In this document: one piece after another, positions 10,790 through 20,557 of the stretch
Layout of the letters: every line of letters starts with the position of its first letter
Numbering within the stretch: the stretch's first letter is position 1
Source: Hyaloraphidium curvatum
Lineage: Eukaryota; Monoblepharomycota; Hyaloraphidiomycetes; Hyaloraphidiales; Hyaloraphidiaceae
DNA length: 64,000 nt
Reading direction: 5' to 3'
Assembly: GCA_025558095.1 (NCBI GenBank)
Contig: JAIVFI010000033.1
Span: forward strand, 62,001-126,000
The notes under the pieces: generated by a model
The model's database searches: none
Told to the model about the DNA's origin: nothing
Seen by the model: only the letters and a program-made list of their open reading frames with translations
Position numbers and translations under genes: made by a program

Positions 10790-12106
10790 TCATTCTAGCT
10801 TCTGCGTCTCCTCCAGCGTCACGGTCCACCCGTCGACCTTTCCCTTCACGACCTCCACCCAATGGTTGACCCGCGCGGCGTCCTTGCCGACGACGGAAAC
10901 AACAACCTTGATCTTCCACGCCGCAGGGTCGATAGGCTGCCCATCCGGGCCCCGGGGAGGCGATTTCGGGTACGAGCCGATCTGCGAAGGACAAAATGTG
11001 AAACAGAACACAATGCCGGGCAGCCGTCATCCCGAACCTTGATGCCATCGGGTTCCGACCTCGCGGCAATGTCCGTCAGCGCGTCCGCAATGTCCGCCTC
11101 GAACATGCTCGTCGCCACCAGCCCCCTCTCCCACGCCTCGGCCGCGGGCAGCTTCGGCATGATGACCTTGTCCACGAACGCGTCCAGCAGCCCGCGGAAC
11201 AGCCGCGGCACGCCGGGAAGCACGGCAACGTTGCCGTTGACCACCACGACGGGGACCCACAGCGCGGGGTCGGGGACGATGTGCTGCGCCTCCAGGCCGG
11301 GGGGGCCGCCCGTGGGGAGCAGGGCCATCCGTTTGCGGGCGGTGGTCATCTCCATCTTCGGCACGCCGGGGTCGAGCGTCGCGTTCCGTTCTGCGGGTGA
11401 TCCGGATTACCGAGCGGCCAGCGGGAAGGCCGGGCACCGCCAACCTTCGAGCCACTTCTGCATTCGCGAGATCGTCGGCTCATGGTACTCCAGGTGGTGT
11501 CCAGGGAACGCGTTGGCAAGCGCCTCGTAAGTAATGTCGTCGTGCGTCGGCCTGTCGACCATTCAGTGAGCGCCCATGCCCGGCGCTGGACAAACGACTC
11601 CCAACACACCCAATGCCGCCACTGAGAACAGAAAGCACATGGTCAAATACTGCAGACGTGGAAGAATCGAGGCCGAAACCCACCTCGTAAACACCCAGGC
11701 GAAGCGCTCGCTGAGATACCGCACTCTCTCGATGATGTCCTCCTGGATGTCGGGGACGACCTCGATTCGACGCAAATCCAGGCCCACGTCGAAGCACTTC
11801 TTTGCCAGATACTGGGCGACCGGCGAAACGACGCGATTCGTTGGAAGAACGGGGAAGAGAGAGCACCGCCGTCAGCCGGACCCGGTTCGGGAGGCGCCGA
11901 GTCCACCGCACGTGCGAGTTGGTGTCCTGCGTCTTCCCGCCGAGCACCTCGTCCCCGATGATCAGGCACGCCACCGTCCGCGGGTCCTTCCCGCCCCCCG
12001 CCGCCGGGTTCATGTCCAGCGGGCGCTTCTTGTACGCGCTCCGCGACGCCGGCCGCGAGAGGTGCGAGGTGAGCTGCGCGAGGCGTGCGAGCCGCGGGGC
12101 CTGCAT
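10790..12106 (-). CDS. CinA/MoCF-like molybdopterin-binding domain protein, 328 aa
   Basis: Six exons: 11912-12106, 11684-11811, 11610-11621, 11445-11551, 11038-11390, 10790-10981. The sum is 987 nt, exactly 329 codons. The third exon is 12 nt and supplies the centre of the family motif: VFT-SGGI-GPTHDDITYEA is only complete with it. The N-terminal motif ACLIIGDEVLGGKTQDTNS is the other hallmark, as is LPGVPRLF near residue 215. Such proteins share the MogA/MoeA fold; the fungal single-domain forms relate to the CinA N-domain and to the N-domain of eukaryotic FAD synthase, where nucleotide-pyrophosphate hydrolysis has been reported. The first 35 residues are Arg-rich and lack acids, so mitochondrial import is possible. 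The gene ends only 42 bp from the convergent MFS gene. Reaction uncertain. Confidence 0.88.
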
Positions 12107-12573
12107 TGACCGGCGCGGAGGCGCAGGTCCGGGCTGCGGCGCCGCGCCTGGCTCGCGGAGAGATGGGCGATTGAGGTTTGGAAGTGGGATCGGGAGTCGG
12201 GAGCGGCGGAAAGTCGGGCCGCCCGCAGCACATCCCTCACAACCGCCCTCACGCACCAGCGACTTTGGGGAGACGATGGCACAGGCGGACCAATGTGTCG
12301 ACCTGATTGATTGTGCTGACAAGGATCGTGGCCAGCAGACTGGGGCTCTGATGAGGGAGTTGAACCGTCAACGATTCTGCGGGATGGGTTCAAAAAGTCG
12401 CTGTACGGATCAGCGGACTATTCGGATCGGTAGGAAGGCGATGCGGGAGAGCGAAAGCAGCCCCTCGGCGACTTCAGAACTTCGGGATCGAGAAGGGGCC
12501 AAAGCGTCAGGGCGATTGCCCGCGGGACCGCTGCCCCGCCGGTCCGGTCACCGATCCAGCTGCATCCGCGACG
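12107..12573. promoter_or_regulatory. Divergent intergenic region, 467 bp
   Basis: Sits between the CinA-like gene (minus) and the SUMO-motif protein (plus), so it should carry both promoters. No motif or repeat that I can name. Confidence 0.4.
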
Positions 12574-14751
12574 ATGCCGGCCGACGGCAGCGCCACATCG
12601 CCGTCCTCCTCGCGCGGGCCCCACTTGTTCGCGCCCGCCGACGCGTCTGAGATGGCGCGCGTGCTGGCGGCGGGCGACGAGGACGGCGAGGAGGCCGCGC
12701 TGGAGGCGCCCCCCGTTTTCGGGCGGGCGGCGCGCGGCGGGGTCAAGCCCGAGCCGGTCGACAGCGAGGAGGACCCGGAGCAATCGTTGGAGCTGGTGCC
12801 GCCGGCGGACGGCAGCGATGCGGCCCGGGAGGGCGAGGGGAATGCGGGGTCCCCCGCCAGCCCAAACGGTTCGTTTTCGGACAACGGAGGCGGCCCGGTT
12901 CCGGACGATGCCGGGCAGCCGGGAAGCTCATCGCAAAGAGCTGCACCTAACGAAGGTGCTGCGGCCCCGGCGGTGACGGGCTCGCTGGAGCGGGCCGTTC
13001 TGTGGTTCCGAGACGAGGACCTTGGCGAGAACTTCTTCCCCGGCGTCGAGGTGCCGGAGGGACTCTGGCACACGATACCGGAATCCGAGATGCCCGATGA
13101 GTGCAAGAAGAGTCACAGGCCCAACTCATTCTGCAGGCTCATGCAGAGGCTGACCCGGATCCCTGGCGCCCGGCGGTACGTCCGCTACCACTACGACAAA
13201 CGGTTCGACCCGCCCATCGACGAACTCCTCTATGAGGCCGGCGAATCAAACCCCTGGGAGATCGAGGAGGAGGACGAAAGGGAGCGCAGGCGCCTCCAGA
13301 AGATCCAGAAGCAGGCCATGCGGGAAGGCGACCTCTTCTGGGCCGACCCGGAAATCTACGTCTTTCCCTGCGACCGACAGGAAGCAGACTACGGCGCGGA
13401 GGACGACGATGGCGCCGAGGACGACGATGCCGAGGGCTCTTCGGACCGTGGCTGCGGCAACCGTGACAACGGACGCGAACGCGACCGTGCCCGGACCCGC
13501 GCCTCCCCGCCTGCCCCCTCCTCCTCATCCTCCTCGTCAAGCCCGCTCTTCGGCAACGCTCCCGACCGCTTCGCGCTCAAATCCAAGCGCGGTGCGCCCG
13601 ATCCAGCCCCGGATTCTTCCCCTTCCGCCAAGAAGCCCCGCGTCGGGGCGTCTCGTGCGGACGCGGATTTGGACGACGACGGCGTGATGATCGCCGAGAG
13701 CTCGTCGACCCCCGCGGAACGCGCTAAGCAGCCCGCCGCTGCCGATCCGCCGCCGAGGCGCCCGGCGGCGCCGTCCTCGGAGGTCGTCGAGATCCTCGAC
13801 TCGGACGACGAGCAGGAGGCGCGCAGGCCGAGCATCCGCGCCGCCCGGACGCGGGACGACCGCCGGCCCGCGAACGATCGGCCGCGCCCGGCCCCGCAGC
13901 CGCCGCGCGAACCCGCGAGGCAGGCAAGCCCCGAGCTTTCCCTTTCCCTGCGCGCCCGCTCGCCGCCGACCCCGCAGCGAGCCTCGCCGCCTCCCCGGCG
14001 CCCACCCCCGCGCATTTCCCCACCTTCCCAGCCGCGCCAACGGCGCCGATCCCGCTCCCCCGCGTCGCCAACGGACGACCCGATCCTCTCGGATCCCCCA
14101 CCGCGCCGGCGCCCTCCTTCCGCCGGATCCCGCACGCCCCCTTCCCCTGTCGACGCCTCCGACTCGGAACCCCCCTCCCGCAAGAACAAGGGCAAGGAAC
14201 CCGCACGGTCCGGCCTCCGGGGTGGGAGGGATCGGGACTACAACGAGTCGGACGGGGAAGCGGCGGCGCCTAACAGGAGGAAAAGGGGCGACGCGGAGGG
14301 GGTTCCGTACCGCGAGCCTGCGAGGAGGAAAAAAGCCGAGGACAGGGGCGGGCTGCGGAGGGACAACAAGGGAAGGGTGGAGCTGCACCCGCACCGGGAC
14401 CGGACGCGCGCCCCGGGCCCGGAGGGGGGCGCGGCGCCGGACGGGACGGCGCCGTCGGAGCGCGAGCGCGCGCTGGAGCTCGCCGTCGCGGAGCTGAACC
14501 GCGAGGTGGCCGGCCTGCGCGCCGAGAACGCGCGGTTCAGGATGCAGATGAGGGACATGGCGAGGAGCAGGCCGAGACCGGTGCTGGAGGAGATGCGGAG
14601 GGTGTGGTTGGAGGAGTACGATCCCGCGACGGGCGGGAGGCGGGCGCCGCGGGAGCAGCGTGGCGGGCGGGAGGGGGAGGGGGGGAGCGAGGGCGGCGAA
14701 GACGAGGAGGACCCGGACGAGGGGGAGGAGGGCATGGACGAGGACATGTAG
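12574..14751 (+). CDS. Large disordered nuclear-type protein with SUMO-interaction and sumoylation-like motifs, 725 aa
   Basis: Single open exon from ATG 12574. Not a family I recognise. The only compact region is about residues 135-250 (AVLWFRDEDLGENFFPGV through RRYVRYHYDKRFDPPIDELLYEAG), rich in aromatics and followed by a charged Glu/Arg helix. The rest is low complexity: acidic (AEDDDGAEDDD), poly-Ser, and Pro/Arg/Ser-rich. Short motifs visible: a psi-K-x-E sumoylation-like site VKPEPVDSEED near residue 56, and the hydrophobic-plus-acidic SUMO-interaction motif EVVEILDSDDEQE near residue 407. Residues about 630-670 form a coiled coil (ERALELAVAELNREVAGLRAENARF) before an acidic tail. Together these suggest a nuclear scaffold in SUMO signalling or transcription; that is inference. 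A long antisense frame overlaps it but lacks any domain. Confidence 0.72.
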   Translation: MPADGSATSPSSSRGPHLFAPADASEMARVLAAGDEDGEEAALEAPPVFGRAARGGVKPEPVDSEEDPEQSLELVPPADGSDAAREGEGNAGSPASPNGSFSDNGGGPVPDDAGQPGSSSQRAAPNEGAAAPAVTGSLERAVLWFRDEDLGENFFPGVEVPEGLWHTIPESEMPDECKKSHRPNSFCRLMQRLTRIPGARRYVRYHYDKRFDPPIDELLYEAGESNPWEIEEEDERERRRLQKIQKQAMREGDLFWADPEIYVFPCDRQEADYGAEDDDGAEDDDAEGSSDRGCGNRDNGRERDRARTRASPPAPSSSSSSSSPLFGNAPDRFALKSKRGAPDPAPDSSPSAKKPRVGASRADADLDDDGVMIAESSSTPAERAKQPAAADPPPRRPAAPSSEVVEILDSDDEQEARRPSIRAARTRDDRRPANDRPRPAPQPPREPARQASPELSLSLRARSPPTPQRASPPPRRPPPRISPPSQPRQRRRSRSPASPTDDPILSDPPPRRRPPSAGSRTPPSPVDASDSEPPSRKNKGKEPARSGLRGGRDRDYNESDGEAAAPNRRKRGDAEGVPYREPARRKKAEDRGGLRRDNKGRVELHPHRDRTRAPGPEGGAAPDGTAPSERERALELAVAELNREVAGLRAENARFRMQMRDMARSRPRPVLEEMRRVWLEEYDPATGGRRAPREQRGGREGEGGSEGGEDEEDPDEGEEGMDEDM

Positions 14752-14795
14752 CCTTCCCTCTTTGGCAACCGATCTCTCTCTTCCCACGCACCGCA

Positions 14796-16229
14796 TCACA
14801 GCTTCACCCTCCTCCACCCCAGCGCCCCCTCCCCACCGCCCTTGGGCCCGACAAACAGCCCCACGCACCTCGCCGCCTCCGGCCCCCTCCTCCCCGGCCC
14901 CTCGGCGTGCATCGCCTCCGCGGTGCCGAGCACGGAGCTCTTGCGCCCTTGGTTGGAGATGACGCGCGACCGCACGACCATGTAGCTATCTTCCCCCGCC
15001 TCGGGCACGCGGAGCACCGGCACCGCCGGGAACGCAAAGTATATCGTCGCCGTGAACCCGCCCCCGGTCAGGCGGGCGTTGGTGTCCCCGCAGATGTGGT
15101 CCACCAAGGAAAACAGGAACCCGCGGTGCACCTCCCCGCCGCGCGAATCCGACGCGGACCCGGTGCCGAGCCGAACGATTGTGATCCCCTCGGCGTCCTC
15201 GAGCCGCCTCCCTCCCTCGGGACGCGCGCGGTACCGCGACAGGTCGAGCATCTGCCACGCCCGGGTAAACGCGCGCCTCGCCAGGCCCCCCGTATCGGGA
15301 TCCACGTTCGCCGGCTCGTCCTCCGGCGCCGGGTGCGTGGGGGGTTCGGCGCCGAACTGCGTGCCCCAGATGAATCCGCCGCGGAACCCGTCCCGCTCCG
15401 ACATCATCGGGTTCGGCACGACCTCGGGGATGAGGTTCGTCAGCCTGACCGTCGTGCGGGCGTTCCACAGCGCGGAGAGGAAGGGGGGTACGGATTGCGG
15501 CACGGGGGAGGAGGCGTAGAATCCCGTTCCCCGCGCGGGCGAGGCGGGGTGCGGCGGCAGCGCGGCCAGCGCGGGGTCGTTGAAGGGCACACAACCCGCG
15601 GGCAGGTTTGCGGCGTCTTCGGCGGCGACGAGCGTGGCCAGGCCGTACGAGCACAGGTCGTTTGCTGGGAAATCGACCATGACGCACTCGGCCTCGTATA
15701 GCCTGGCCGGCCTGCCGTCGGTTCCCTGCACGGTGCGCACCTCCTTGAGCCTGCACAGGCAGGTGGCCAGCAGAGGCAGTGCCCCCGATTTGATGTAATC
15801 GATCTCCATCTCGAGGAGCCTTGCCCCCTCGCCCCCGCCGGCGAGCGAGACGAGCTGCTCCGCGGCGCGCAGGAACAGCACCGCGCTCACGCCGCCCTGG
15901 GCCTTGCCCCGCGGGCCGGACATGATCGATCCGAGCTGCCACGCGGCCCAGACCGCCCTGCCGCCGGCCCGTTCCTCGGCCCGCGCATCGCGCCGCCCGC
16001 GCTCCGTTGCGCGGAGGGCGACGGCGCTCCCGAACCGCCGCTTGTACTTTGGCCACGCGGCGTGCACCCTCTCCCGCGGCACGGCGAACGCCGCGTGCTC
16101 GCGGACGCGGTTGCGCTGCACCATCGCCCGCAGGAACGAGCGCGGTTCCGGCGGCGCCGAGGCCGACAGCGCGTCCAGCGGCTCCGCGCCGGACGGCACC
16201 AATGCGAGCAGGTCAGCGAAGGAGGGCAT
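14796..16229 (-). CDS. Double-hotdog acyl-CoA thioesterase-like protein, 477 aa
   Basis: Intronless. The first ATG (16229) gives MPSFADLLALVPSG; the open frame extends upstream without an ATG. The C-terminal hotdog half is clear: DHICGDTNARLTGGGFTATIYFAFPAVPVL, then VRSRVISNQGRKSSVLGTAEAMHAEG and ARCVGLFVG, the PaaI/YbgC-like arrangement in which a Gly-rich helix precedes the edge strand. A divergent first half (SIMSGPRGKAQGGVSAVLFLRAAEQLV, EMEIDYIKSGALPLLATCLC) suggests two hotdog modules in one chain, the layout of long-chain acyl-CoA thioesterases. Expected reaction: acyl-CoA + H2O to fatty acid + CoA. The middle is loop-rich. Subcellular site not evident. Antisense reading frames here are GC artefacts. 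Confidence 0.7.
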   Translation of the reverse strand: MPSFADLLALVPSGAEPLDALSASAPPEPRSFLRAMVQRNRVREHAAFAVPRERVHAAWPKYKRRFGSAVALRATERGRRDARAEERAGGRAVWAAWQLGSIMSGPRGKAQGGVSAVLFLRAAEQLVSLAGGGEGARLLEMEIDYIKSGALPLLATCLCRLKEVRTVQGTDGRPARLYEAECVMVDFPANDLCSYGLATLVAAEDAANLPAGCVPFNDPALAALPPHPASPARGTGFYASSPVPQSVPPFLSALWNARTTVRLTNLIPEVVPNPMMSERDGFRGGFIWGTQFGAEPPTHPAPEDEPANVDPDTGGLARRAFTRAWQMLDLSRYRARPEGGRRLEDAEGITIVRLGTGSASDSRGGEVHRGFLFSLVDHICGDTNARLTGGGFTATIYFAFPAVPVLRVPEAGEDSYMVVRSRVISNQGRKSSVLGTAEAMHAEGPGRRGPEAARCVGLFVGPKGGGEGALGWRRVKL

Positions 16230-16420
16230 CGCGGCGGAGGGGCGGGATGCGCCGTGGGATGCGGAGGGAGACGGGGCGGATTCGGCATGCGTCGGGCCGG
16301 CGGCGGCAAGTCGCACCTCCCTCCCAGACTAGCCACGGAAGATGCACAACCAAATGCTTCTATGTACAGTGCATGCATGCGGGCATCGTTTCCAAGTGGT
16401 TCCGAGTGAAGCTGGAGGTT

Positions 16421-17598
16421 CTAGAGTTTCCAATCGAGAAAGTCCGCAAACTCCAGCTCCATCCGGCGCAGCGTCGCCCCCGGGATGGCCGTCGCGTGCG
16501 CCCAGCGGCTGATGGAATGCCTTGCGTCTGCATCGATGGCAGGGGATCAGCTTCGGAGCACCGGCATGCGCACCGGCACGGCGCACCGTCGACGGCCTTT
16601 GCGGCCAGCAGCAGGGAGACGGCCGCCACCGCGTAGTGCGACCCCACCGCGAAGCTCGCCTCGGTCTTGACCCTCCGCCGCAGCTCCCGCACGTACCCCA
16701 TCGCCCGCGACACCACGTACGCCGACGGCCTCGCGTGCGCGAGGAGCCTGCCCAGGTACGCCGCGAAGGCGGGCTGGTCGGAGGAAAAGAGCGTCGGGTG
16801 CCTCACGTGCGCCCCCGCGGCGGAGGGGGGGTACCACGATGCGTAGACGGAGGAGATGATGGTGGAGACGAGGAGGTCGGCGGGGTAGGTGTCGGGAGGG
16901 GGGTGCGTGCAGCACGCGGGGGGGTGCGAGCGCGAGCGGAGGTGCGCCGGGGTTGCGTGCGGGGGCGGGGGGAGCGGGGGGAGGGAAGCGAGCGCGGGTG
17001 CATCGCGTGCAGGGGGGTGCGCTGGAGGAGGGAAGGGGGAGGCGTCCGAGGGGTCGTCGTCCGAGTCGACGCGAGGGGGGGACGCGGGCTCTGGGCGCCG
17101 CAGCCAGCCCGGTGCGGGCGAGAAGCACGTGCTGTCCGGCGAGCCCCCCTCCTCCGAGCCCCCCTCGCCCCCCTCGGGGGCCTCCCAGTCGTCGACGGCG
17201 GTGGCGGAGGACGACGCCGAGCGGCAGCACTCAGCGTCGCCGGGGTGCGGCACCTGCCCCCTGTGGGCGGCGCTACCGGCCTCTCGGGCCAGCAACTGCC
17301 TCGCTTGCGGCACGGGGGCCAGCCCGCGCATGCGGCGGAACCGCATGAGCTCGCGCTTCCAGGGCTCCACCGGAGGGCGGGGTTCGCCCGCCGCGCGGCC
17401 CCCGGCGCGCGCCCTCCGCGTTCCCGGCGAGCCGCCCGCATCGGGACCGTCCGGCAGCGGCGCTACGCGCGCGCCCCCGCGGCGCACGGGCACAAGCGGC
17501 GCGCTCGGCGGGGTGGCCGGCCCGCCGCCCGGCGCCGGAGAGACCGGCCGCACGTCCAGGCGGGCACACCCCGCCGCGCAGTCCGCCAACATGTCCAT
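16421..17598 (-). CDS. Cyclin-like protein A with long disordered N-terminus, 372 aa
   Basis: Two exons, 16587-17598 and 16421-16527, with a 59-nt intron (GTGCGC...GCAG). Splicing restores the end of a cyclin box: LLLAAKAVD joins DARHSISRWAHATAIPGATLRRMELEFADFLDWKL before the stop. The box starts near residue 230 with PADLLVSTIISSVYASWYP and includes RPSAYVVSRAMGYVRELRRRVK. The final helix, RMELEFADFLDW, matches the MELEFL..LDW end of fungal Pho80/Pcl and Cig/CNPPD-type cyclins. The first 220 residues are Pro/Ala/Gly-rich with no fold visible. It should bind a CDK; which one is unknown. A second cyclin-like gene follows on the same strand 1 kb upstream. Confidence 0.78.
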
Positions 17599-18647
17599 CG
17601 TTCTCCGTGCGGCGCGCTGCTCGTGCGGGCACGGGGAAGGCCGTCCTCAGCGGCGGTTTTGGCTTGGCCGGTGGCACCTCTTCGAGAAGCCGAGGCGGGT
17701 CCTGCGTGGAGGCTGGAGAGGGGACCAACGATCCTTCTTCCCCATATCCCCGAGAAGCATCCGGCGACGCGCGTCCCCTCTTTCCGAGCGGACGATCTCC
17801 CTGGGATGCTCTCGACCCCATCCGCGGCCGCGCTCCGTCCCGCATGCGCAGCCGTCGGTCGACGCGACGCCGGTCGGCTGGCCGCCTGCCACGATTGGCG
17901 GCTCCGTTCCCCGCCCCCCATCCTCGACCGGCCACCGCGGACCGAAGCTGCCCATCGGCCCCGATAGAACGCGTGCCGCGCTCCCTTCGCCTTACACGCC
18001 GTTTGTTGGCGATCTACGCCCCATACGCATTCGCCAAGCCCACGGCAGAATCCGTCCGAACGATTCCCGCCCCCAGCCCCGGGGGAACCCTGCCGCACGT
18101 CCTTCCGCGAAAAGCCGTGACATCCGCGTCCCAGAAGCCATAAACTCCCACGGGCGAGGGATGTTACGGGGTGGAGTACGTGGACACTTCCAACCCTGTG
18201 GGACGGCGGCAAAGCGCGCGGGAAGCCCGCAGCGTCCCTCGATTGATCCAGCCCGCTCCGCCCGCCGCGGGGCGTCGGATCCGGTCCGCGATGCCGTGGG
18301 TTCGGCGGGGGCTACTGTCGGGGTGCGGCGGCTGCGGACGTGGGGTCGGTGCGTGCAGGGAAGGGGTTGAGTCACGCCGATGCGGTCATGGGTCAGGGGA
18401 CCCTGGTCGGCGAGGGGTCATGTGCGGTCCCCCTTTTAGCCCGTGCAGCGCGTGCGTTCTCGTGTGCTTCGGATGCGCGTTGGTTGTATGTTACATTCGA
18501 CGGGGAACGGAGGATGACGCCAAGCATCCGATACGCAATCCTCACGTCCAGGAACGGCCCACTGTGCCCTGAGCCCCCGCACACACCCCCCTGTCCGAGC
18601 CCTCCGTCCAACCTATCCCCCCACGTTCACCCCCGATCCCTCACCAA
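17599..18647. other. Intergenic, about 1.05 kb
   Basis: GC-rich DNA between the two cyclin-like genes, both minus strand. It must hold the promoter of cyclin A and the 3' end of cyclin B. Several open frames cross it on both strands but none has start context, codon pattern or domains that I trust. No repeats or RNA genes seen. Confidence 0.45.
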
Positions 18648-19811
18648 TCACCCCTCCCCTGTTTGGTCCCCCTGTCCGGCGGCAGCGAGGGCCCCCAACC
18701 CGAGCCTCCACCCCACGGCGTCCAGGAACTCCGCCTCGGCCTCGGCGAGCGCCCTCCAAGGGATGCACCACGCGCGCGCAAGGGTCCTCAGTCGCACGGG
18801 GCGGTCTGCTTGATCGGGAGGGGGGCCAGACGTCATTCAGATGCGTGCGCGCGCCAAAGGGGGTTACGAACCGCCCGAGAACTTGCTCGCCAGCAGCACC
18901 GCCGCGCACGCTGCCAAATGCTGATCCTCCCGCAGCCTCCCATGCGCTGCATCCGCGTCCGCATTCCCGCGGGGGAGGAGGTCCAGATACCCGGCGGCCA
19001 GCTCCGCGCATCCTCTCGGGATGGGCAGGCTCGCGAGCGCGCCCCGGATCCGGGCGCGGTCCGGGGGTCCGCGGGGCCGCAGCCGCCCGAGGGCGGCAAA
19101 GAGCACGTCCGCGTCGCCATCCGCATCCGCATCCGCGGCGCCGTCTTCGCGGGGGGGTTCCCCCGCCCCGCAGGTGCACGGTCCGTCCTCGCCGTCGTCG
19201 CTCCCCGCCTCGGTCTCGCTGCCGTCCCATCCGCCCCCGGCATCGGACTCCTCCTCCGAGTCCGGCAGCACCTGTTCCCCGCCGGGGATCTCGACGCACG
19301 TCGCGGCGGACGTCTGCCCCGCACCGGGCACGAACGGCCCCAGCCGGGCCTCCCACTTGCCCTCCGCCCCCCCGCCGTCGCCCGGCCGCCCCGGCACGGC
19401 CCCGTCGGCTTCCGCCCGCCAGGCAAGGCACCGCCGCCGCTCGGCGTCGAACTCCTCGTCCGTGCTCAGCGGCCCAGCGTGCCCCGCCCGGAACATCCGC
19501 AGCGCCCTCCGCCAGGGCTCCTCCCCCCTCCCTGGCCCGTCCGCACCGACGCGGCGCGGCATAACCCCTCCGTGCTGTTCCATGTGCTGTCGGCCGTGCC
19601 GGACCCCCGCTTGGCCAAAAGACCCCGTCGGCACGGCGGACCGCGCCGACCCCGAATCCCCGGCACCCCGCAAAGCGTCGCACGCCCGCGCACCCGGCGC
19701 GTGCGGGTCGGTTTCCCAAGCGCTCCCTTCGGCTGCCGCCGGGTGCCCGCTCGCCGGGGGGAAAGGGGCAAGGTGCGTCCCGCGGGAAGCCTCCGCAATC
19801 GAGGGATCCAT
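18648..19811 (-). CDS. Cyclin-like protein B with long disordered N-terminus, 365 aa
   Basis: Two exons, 18872-19811 and 18648-18805, with an intron of 66 nt (GTTCGT...GCAG; a CAAG acceptor three bases earlier also keeps frame). The conserved part is C-terminal: IRGALASLPIPRGCAELAAGYLDLLPRG, HLAACAAVLLASKFSG joined to DRPVRLRTLARAWCIPWRALAEAEAEFLDAVGWRLGL. This follows the cyclin-box helix order, with AVLLASKF as helix 3 and the E-x-E-FL-x-x-x-x-W-x-L end. Residues 1 to about 240 are disordered with an acidic patch (SEEESDAGG) and a cluster of DADADGDAD. The cyclin call is by pattern and weaker than for its neighbour. The pair could be an old tandem duplicate, now very divergent, or chance neighbours. 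Confidence 0.66.
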
Positions 19812-20557
19812 CTCGCGGCGGGAAAGCGGCGGACCGGATGGGTCTCCGTTCCCCGAACCCGCGCGACGGCCGGACCGGCTGGAGCCCGCGGAACGGGCCG
19901 GTGGTTTGGGACGGTGATGTATCGACGCCCCCGGGCCCGGATCATGCGACGGAGCGGGAGCGGCGGGCGTCCGAGTTGCCGCCCCGTCGGCCGCCGCGAT
20001 CGATCCCACGGGACGCCCGGGGGGCGGGAGCGGCGCATGCGGCACCAGGGCGTCGTACGGATCGGGCTCTCCCGATGTGTCCGCAGATACCGCTTGGTCC
20101 GGACCGGCTCCCCACGGCGGATGCGCCCACCCCGCGGGCAGGCGGACGAATTGTCGGCGGGCGGCGGTCCGTCAACGCCGCCCGAGCCTAACGCGCATCC
20201 CAGATCGCAGGCGAGCCAAAACCAGCACCACAGTCCGCGCCAAAACGGGACACGTTGAGTTTGGCTCGGCCGGTCCCACCGATGCGCGCGACCAGGGACG
20301 CTCGGACCCTTGGCGGCGCGGGCAACTTTGCTTGTAACTCTAACATCGCCGGCCGTCCCACACGGCCAGCTCGTCACGTCGACCTTGAAACCGCGGTCAT
20401 TTTGAAGCTGTCTATACCCCCCGAAGCCCACATGATAGATGCGAATCCCGTGCACGAAAATCCCGATCCGATTTCTTCCTTGTTCCCCGGCTTTCCCGGT
20501 CTCCTCCTCCATTCCATGTCCTTGTCGTTCCTCGCCCCCCGGCTCCCCCCAACTCCA
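19812..20557. other. Intergenic, about 750 bp
   Basis: Holds the promoter of cyclin B and the 3' end of the Blm10 gene (both minus). An open frame extends the cyclin B reading frame upstream to about 20045 but without an ATG. Nothing else recognised. Confidence 0.4.

Noticed and set aside
13389-14868. Antisense frames of 268 and 443 residues over the SUMO-motif protein
   Set aside because: No ATG-supported conserved content; the sense frame carries recognisable SIM, acidic and coiled-coil segments.
16522-18370. Overlapping 481- and 493-residue plus-strand frames across the cyclin A gene
   Set aside because: Low-complexity Arg/Gly/Pro frames; the minus strand gives a spliced cyclin box with conserved end.
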